Assembly: GCA_947044365.1 (NCBI GenBank)
Contig: OX345637.1
Span: forward strand, 5,876,501-5,940,500
Reading direction: 5' to 3'
Source of the DNA: Petrosia ficiformis
Taxonomy: Eukaryota > Porifera > Demospongiae > Haplosclerida > Petrosiidae
DNA length: 64,000 nt
The notes below the pieces were generated by a model, which had not been told where the DNA came from, made no database searches, and worked only from the letters and a program-made list of their open reading frames with translations. Shown piece after piece: positions 58,984-64,000 of this stretch. How positions within the stretch are numbered: the first letter of the stretch is position 1; each line of letters starts with the position of its first letter. Position numbers and translations under genes: made by a program.

Positions 58984-61749
58984 TTATTCCAGAACCAGAC
59001 CACTCAAATCAATTTTGCAACGCACATAAACTACATCACCATTTGTAAATTTTTGGTTAAAAAGAACATTATGAGGTACAAATCGGGGAAAACCACTTGC
59101 CTCATTCATCTCTGACTTTGGTTGTTGAAAACCTGGAGAGTGCTTGTCAGGAATAAATGTTTTCGAAATGCTTTGGGTTCGGTTTTCCTGATTTATTAGT
59201 TCAAATGTAACAGGTCGGTCAAAGGGCCACTTCAGCAAGTTGTCATGTTCTGATTTCATCAGAACAAAAAACATGCTGATGTGTGTTCCCTTTCCAGATC
59301 CATCCCCATTTAAATACGCACAAATACACATGCGGTAACCATGAGGGGATGTGTGAAATGGTGGAGAATAGAGACTGAGTGTACGTTTCTCTTGAGCATC
59401 TCTGAATCGACGAGCTATTTCAGGAATTTTCCAAATAAAGACACCAGAGACTGTTTTGACATGAAGAATATCTTGGCGAAGTTTGATCTCTTCCATATCT
59501 ACAGCATGACGTGTAACACTCTCTTGCATTGTTTGAACAGTATCGATGTATCCAGCAAGCTGTGATCGTTGGAGATTCATTTGAGATTTGGCATCCTCTA
59601 TTTCCTGTTCAAGTTGGTGCACACGAGGAACAAGAGACATAAAATCATCTCTACTGCTATATGTACTTCCCATGCTGATTACCATCTCACCATCCATTCC
59701 CCTGAGTCTAGATCTAGAATGAGAATAATGGCCAGAATCAGATTGAGTCATGGCACGTTGAATATTTTGAAGTGTAAGTGTAGCATTTTGCAGCTCTGTT
59801 CGCAACATTGGAATACTTCCAACTTCCTCTCGTAGGATCATGACTTGTTGCTTGTATCCATCCATTTCTTTCTCCATGGCCCATTTTTCTTGTTTCAGCT
59901 TAATTTGATCATTCTCAAGTTGTTTGACAGTTTGTTTCATGTTGCTTATCAGAGATACCACTTCGTGAATATGCTTCATTGAATGTGCATTGACTTCAGT
60001 TTCGTTACCCTGGAATTATAGAAATAATAATTATTTAGTGAAGAATACATGCCGAAATAAATATGTGTCATTAACTAGCACTTATTTATAAAATGATTTA
60101 GTTAACCAAAATTATTTTTCTTAGCAAATGCATGCTATAAGCAGAATGAAAACATTCGTAATAAAAGTCACAATGTATAACAACTAAGCATAAAGGTGCA
60201 TCATAGTTACTTTTTTTGTTGGTTTGCTTGGCATTCTATGTTATTATCTTATTTATTAATAATTTAACTTTGCAAAGATATACAATAAATACTGTTCATG
60301 AGATTTGCAAAACATGTTGTTTCATAAATGTTAAAAACGGTGTTACAAGTCTTGCTGTGGATACATGCTCTGCTGTAACTATTGCTAGAAAACATTTGAG
60401 GAAATAGCAAGTGATGAGCCCTTACTCATCTTATTGTTGCAGCAAACAAAGAATTACTCATTCAAGGTAAACTTAACATAACTCTCAGTGAGTAGAATCT
60501 GGGGAAGAATGGCTTGCTCTTACTAACAAATAAAAAAATGTTTTGCCTCCTAATTGTCAGAGATACATAAAAAACAAGTGTATATAGAGAAAAAAAGTAT
60601 CCCTATGATTGCTTTATGGTGTCCAGCATTCAGTAATCATCATGTGGCTAACTTTATCATGCCTGAAACACAACAGCCTATTATACTTATTAATAAGTTA
60701 TTATTTTGATTATCCACTCTCTTTACCTTTTAAAGAATCTTGTAGAACTTTAGATCTATATTTCAGGTAGAATAGTTAGCTAGTAGTTCCAGTTTCTAAT
60801 TCTATGTAAGCTACAAGCAGCTTTCTTTCTGCTGAGTTCAAGCTATTTGCACCACGCCCATTAATTGACCAAGCCCCCGAGAATAGAGGTGGGCGATACC
60901 AGATATTTCATTTCGATACCGATACCGAGTAGTTTTTGGATTGGTATCGACGGTATCGAGTACTTTAACGAGTACTGTTCAAGTACGCATGCGTAGCAAA
61001 GTTAATCGACTATAAAGTTAATAAAAATTAATAATTATCAATATCTTGATTATCTTCCGTCTTGAAATGCTGAAGGGCTCAGTCAATTAATGGGTGTGAC
61101 GCGTAAAAGAACACGTGCTCAAGCTCTATAGACCAGCAGAAAGAAAGCTGCTTGTAGCTAAGTAGCTTACGTAGAAACTAGAACTAATAGCTAGGTATTC
61201 TGCCTGAAATATATAAGTTCTACAAGGTCCTTTGAAAGGTAAGAAGAGTAGATAATCAAAATAATAACTATAATAAGCTGTTGTGTTTCATGCATGATAA
61301 AGTCAGCCATGATTACTTAATGTTGGACACCACAAAGCAATCATAGGGATACTTTTTTCTCTATATAATTATCTTGTTATACTAGTCAATATAAATGAAA
61401 AACAAAAGAAACTAGTACTTGTAAATAATACCTAACTGGAAAATAAATCAGCATGCAGGAAGTATTGAAACTCCTATAACCAACTAATGGTTAAAATAAC
61501 CTATTACATTTCACAGTGCGCATGGTAAATCTTACATATTGATCAAGAATATTAGCAGGACCAATTATAACAGATTGCTCTTTCAGAGGTAGTTCTGAAT
61601 TTGAATATTGTAATATCACTATGAGTACTTACAGAAATGGTTAACTTAGGACAGTTGGCTTCATGTTTAGCAAGTTCACTCCGAAGAAACTTTTCACCAC
61701 AATCATAAGTACAGCTCATCTCTATGAACAAACACTCATCAATATGTTT
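58984..61749 (-). CDS. TRAF-family signalling protein, C-terminal exons (zinc finger, coiled coil, MATH)
   Basis: Two exons are clear. Exon 61,633-61,749 encodes a TRAF-type zinc finger (HIDECLFIEMSCTYDCGEKF, then LAKHEANC) bounded by CAG and GTAAGT. The terminal exon 58,984-60,009 (341 codons, stop TAA) starts GNETEVNAHS. It has a coiled coil from MKHIHEVV for about 165 residues, then a MATH/TRAF-C domain of about 155 residues: GVFIWKIPEIARRF, YSPPFHTSPHGYRMCICAYL, LLKWPFDRPVTFELI and the C-terminal VYVRCKIDLSGLVLE. TRAF proteins bind receptor tails as trimers and relay NF-kB or MAPK signals. The intron between the exons is 1.6 kb and holds a nested MITE. RING and further zinc-finger exons were not found upstream, so the 5' end is unresolved or lies beyond the window. 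Confidence 0.9.
60580..61370. mobile_element. Long-TIR foldback MITE with a nested second element
   Basis: Arms of about 300 bp are inverted: left 60,580-60,884 (TATATAGAGAAAAAAAGTATC...) and right 61,076-61,370 (...GATACTTTTTTCTCTATATA). Between them at about 60,886-61,050 sits GAGGTGGGCGATACC with repeated GATACCGATACCG, a piece of the hAT-type family at 52,622. It lies in the intron between the two recognised TRAF exons. Confidence 0.8.
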
Positions 61750-62279
61750 CTGATATGTAAAAAAAAAATGTGATTGAGTAAATATTATGTACATATATAT
61801 AATTATATATATATATAATTATATATACATATATAATTATGCAGAAAAAAATAACACTGCAGCCCCAAGAAATGTGTATGATATCTTATTACACTGCATG
61901 AAAGTTAACACCTTGCTAAAACCTTTTGGTTACCTACACTTTGCAGCGAGGATAATAATAATTTACCTCAGATGATACATGGCATTTTCTTGTGAACACA
62001 TTTAATAAAATTATTGACGTTTTAATCTGGCGATTATCACTTGATTCACACCACCTACTTGTATCACAAATATTTGAATCTTTGCTTACTTGTGTGGTGA
62101 ATCGCGGTCTCCAGATGATGGTAGAAGGCCGGAATCCAGGATGCTTCACAGCCTTTGTTAAAGCCTTTTTTTTTATTACTAATGCTGTTTTTTAATGTAC
62201 GAAGTCATGTGATCAATTAATACGCTGAGCAATCTAATTGGAGATTACATGATTCAGGTAATAAACGTCACTGCGACAG

Positions 62280-62720
62280 GAATGTTGGGCCCAAGTTACC
62301 AAACTGTTTTTCACCATGGGGTGTGACAGTCTGGGGATGAGTCTACCACTACTTCAACTGTACTTGATTTCAAGGCTTGATTCAACAGAGATAGCCTTAA
62401 AACAAGATGAGTTATGTTTCCATGTACTCATTTACTACCAGAAGTCTTCTGAAAGTGGTGAAATGGCAATTGTGAGTTGTAAAAATTCTTATAACTTTAT
62501 AACCGAAAGGTTTTAGAAAAAGCCTGTCTTTTATTTTGATCCTTGTATAATGTTACTACTTTTGGTAGTTCGATCAAAGTCCTAATATAGTTAGTTGTCC
62601 AGAAATTTTGTTCATAAACCGACAGACAGACAAAACACTACTCGTCCCCTAGACTCGTACCCAGCTGCACCCACTACAATTGTGAGTGCAGCTGTAGAGG
62701 AGACTACAGATTACAGTAGA
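62280..62720. repeat. Dispersed repeat, partner of 2,150-2,570
   Basis: CCATGTACTCATTTACTACCAG, AAATGGCAATTGTGAGTTGTA and TTAGTTGTCCAGAAATTTTG align with the copy at 2,150-2,570 with moderate divergence. Non-coding. The stretch 62,720-63,730 after it holds nothing I can support. Confidence 0.65.
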
Positions 62721-63734
62721 CCCAAAAAAGTATAGTGCTTCCACTAATCAAAATACAAAACATGTATAACAAAGCATTAGATATATGTATTCTGAACAAC
62801 CAACTAATTGTGCAATTGTACTAACCAATAAATTTTGTTATTTTAACCATTTTGTTTTTGCTGGGCTGTAATTGTTCACTAAACTACATCACTAGGCAGT
62901 ATCATTGTTATTAAGGTTGTATGCTGTTTTGTTACTATAGAGCAATTCCATGCCGATTCATTCAACACAAAAAAATGAGCACCCCTTCAGATTTCCTTGA
63001 AACTCAGGAATTATGTTCATTACCCCAAGGTATTATGTCACACACAATTTGGTACATTAATGTTGTATGGCTTCTAAATTACAGGGCCGTAAAAATTCAA
63101 AATTTTTAGTCCCCTTACTCAACATTTAAGGACATAACTTTATCACCATTTGAAATTAGATTACGGGACTTATACCAAATTATACCTAGAAAAAATCCCT
63201 ATCACGATATCTTTTGTGGGCATGGTCACTAATTAAAAGGTCAGAGGTCATTAATTAAAATTTTTAATTAAGTACAAATAAAAACATCATTAATTTTTGT
63301 TGGTATTTCACAAATTAATTAATTTATGGGGTGTACTCTATAAATTTGGTGGTGGGACCATTATGGGATTAGAAGATATGGCTTCTTTTGTTTATGTGGG
63401 TGCACTAATTCATAGTAGTACTATTCATATTTTACCAATTTTACTGCCTTACTAGATTATGTAAGTCATGTTTGGAAGTAGTCTATTCACAATGTATATT
63501 TTAGACAGTATTATTATTAATACAATAAAGGACATATACAAAAGAATGCATTGTTCACAGGAGAGCTAGTTTTTCAGTGGCAAGTTGGTTTCTTTCTTGG
63601 TTAGTGTGTATGTACGCCCTGTAGCAGTTCTAGGATCAACTTTAATTAAAATGTGACTTGAAGGAACTGTGAGCACATCAGGAATGGTCGGGTACTTGTA
63701 CGAACAAGCTGGGCCTTGTGGATGCAAGAAGGTT

Positions 63735-63978
63735 ACTTTGACTTCAGAATTGATATGGCGATTGTCACTGAGACATGGCTTTGAAGTGACATCTTGGGTT
63801 CTGAAATCTTCATCCCATGTTATAATTCCGTTGTTGTTGATAAAAATCGCCATGGTGGTGGAGTTGCTATTTCTGTATCTTGCTCCATTCCTTTTAAGAA
63901 GCTGGAAACCCCCCCATCTTCTTTGGAACTAGTTTTATTGGAGTGCTTTCTTAACTCTCACCTAGTTATAGTTGCTGT
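63735..63978 (+). mobile_element. Decayed LINE (non-LTR retrotransposon) endonuclease fragment, runs off right edge
   Basis: The plus strand reads MAIVTETWL, a stop, then SDILGSEIFIPCYNSVVVDK and NRHGGGVAISV, and later LELVLLECFLNSHLVIVAV before another stop. ITETWL, the RNRHGGGVAIYV-type block and the following hydrophobic strand before YRPP are hallmarks of the APE endonuclease of CR1/L2-like LINEs. Two in-frame stops show it is dead. It continues past 64,000. The minus-strand open frame over the same bases (63,566-63,853) is its shadow. Confidence 0.8.
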
Positions 63979-64000
63979 GTAATTACGACCTCCTAACTCA

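Noticed and set aside
61934..62149. Minus-strand frame 5' of the TRAF zinc-finger exon with a GAG|GTAAAT donor in the right phase
   Set aside because: It would splice in phase but lacks the Cys/His pattern expected of a TRAF RING or zinc finger, so it is not called as an exon.
63566..63853. 95-codon minus-strand frame
   Set aside because: It overlaps the plus-strand LINE endonuclease fragment, which has the recognisable motifs; the minus frame has none.

Overview
The window reads as a compact, AT-rich metazoan nuclear genome. Nearly all coding exons are on the minus strand, and most introns in gene-dense parts are 45-200 bp, with GT-AG borders in consistent phase. It is full of short non-autonomous DNA transposons (hAT-like, piggyBac-like and foldback types) and decayed LINE pieces. 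This style, plus an RNF213-type giant AAA+ gene and a TRAF gene, suggests a sponge or another early-branching animal. The species is an inference. No rRNA, tRNA, CRISPR array or bacterial operon was seen.

Layout from the left edge. (1) 34-35,989, minus strand: a very large RNF213/mysterin-like gene, here 'copy B'. I assembled 41 exons of about 3,420 codons, all phase-consistent. It runs from a candidate ATG at 35,989 to an exon ending at 34, and continues off the left edge. The N-terminal arm, three P-loop AAA modules and the start of the post-AAA region are present; any RING/E3 region lies outside. (2) 37,192-39,607: six phase-0 exons of a coiled-coil tail. (3) 40,118-52,540, minus: 'copy A', an intact 16-exon, 1,279-codon paralogue of the first 16 exons of copy B. 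It stops exactly where a tandem-duplication junction lies (about 40.08-40.11 kb). (4) 53,344-55,690: a second, disabled copy of the coiled-coil tail exons. (5) 57,176-57,311: a possible isolated 3'-terminal exon. (6) 58,984-61,749, minus: 3' part of a TRAF-family gene (zinc finger, coiled coil, MATH domain). (7) 62-64 kb: repeats and, at the right edge, a decayed LINE endonuclease on the plus strand.

The most interesting structure is a tandem duplication of about 16-18 kb (about 22.14-40.08 and 40.08-56.05 kb). It truncated one RNF213-like gene in an intron and placed it directly upstream of the coiled-coil exons. The last copy A exon and the first coiled-coil exon are both phase 0, so the locus can encode a chimera: an RNF213 N-terminal arm with a coiled-coil tail and no AAA or E3 modules. 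The upstream copy of the same tail exons has decayed. RNF213 and TRAF families act in ubiquitin signalling and innate immunity in other animals, so the neighbourhood may be an immune gene cluster; that is inference only.

Three paralogous introns appear to have an element on one side and a short, element-free version on the other, which makes the two units useful for relative dating of insertions. All exon borders were derived by eye from reading frame, phase and splice consensus and have no transcript support here.
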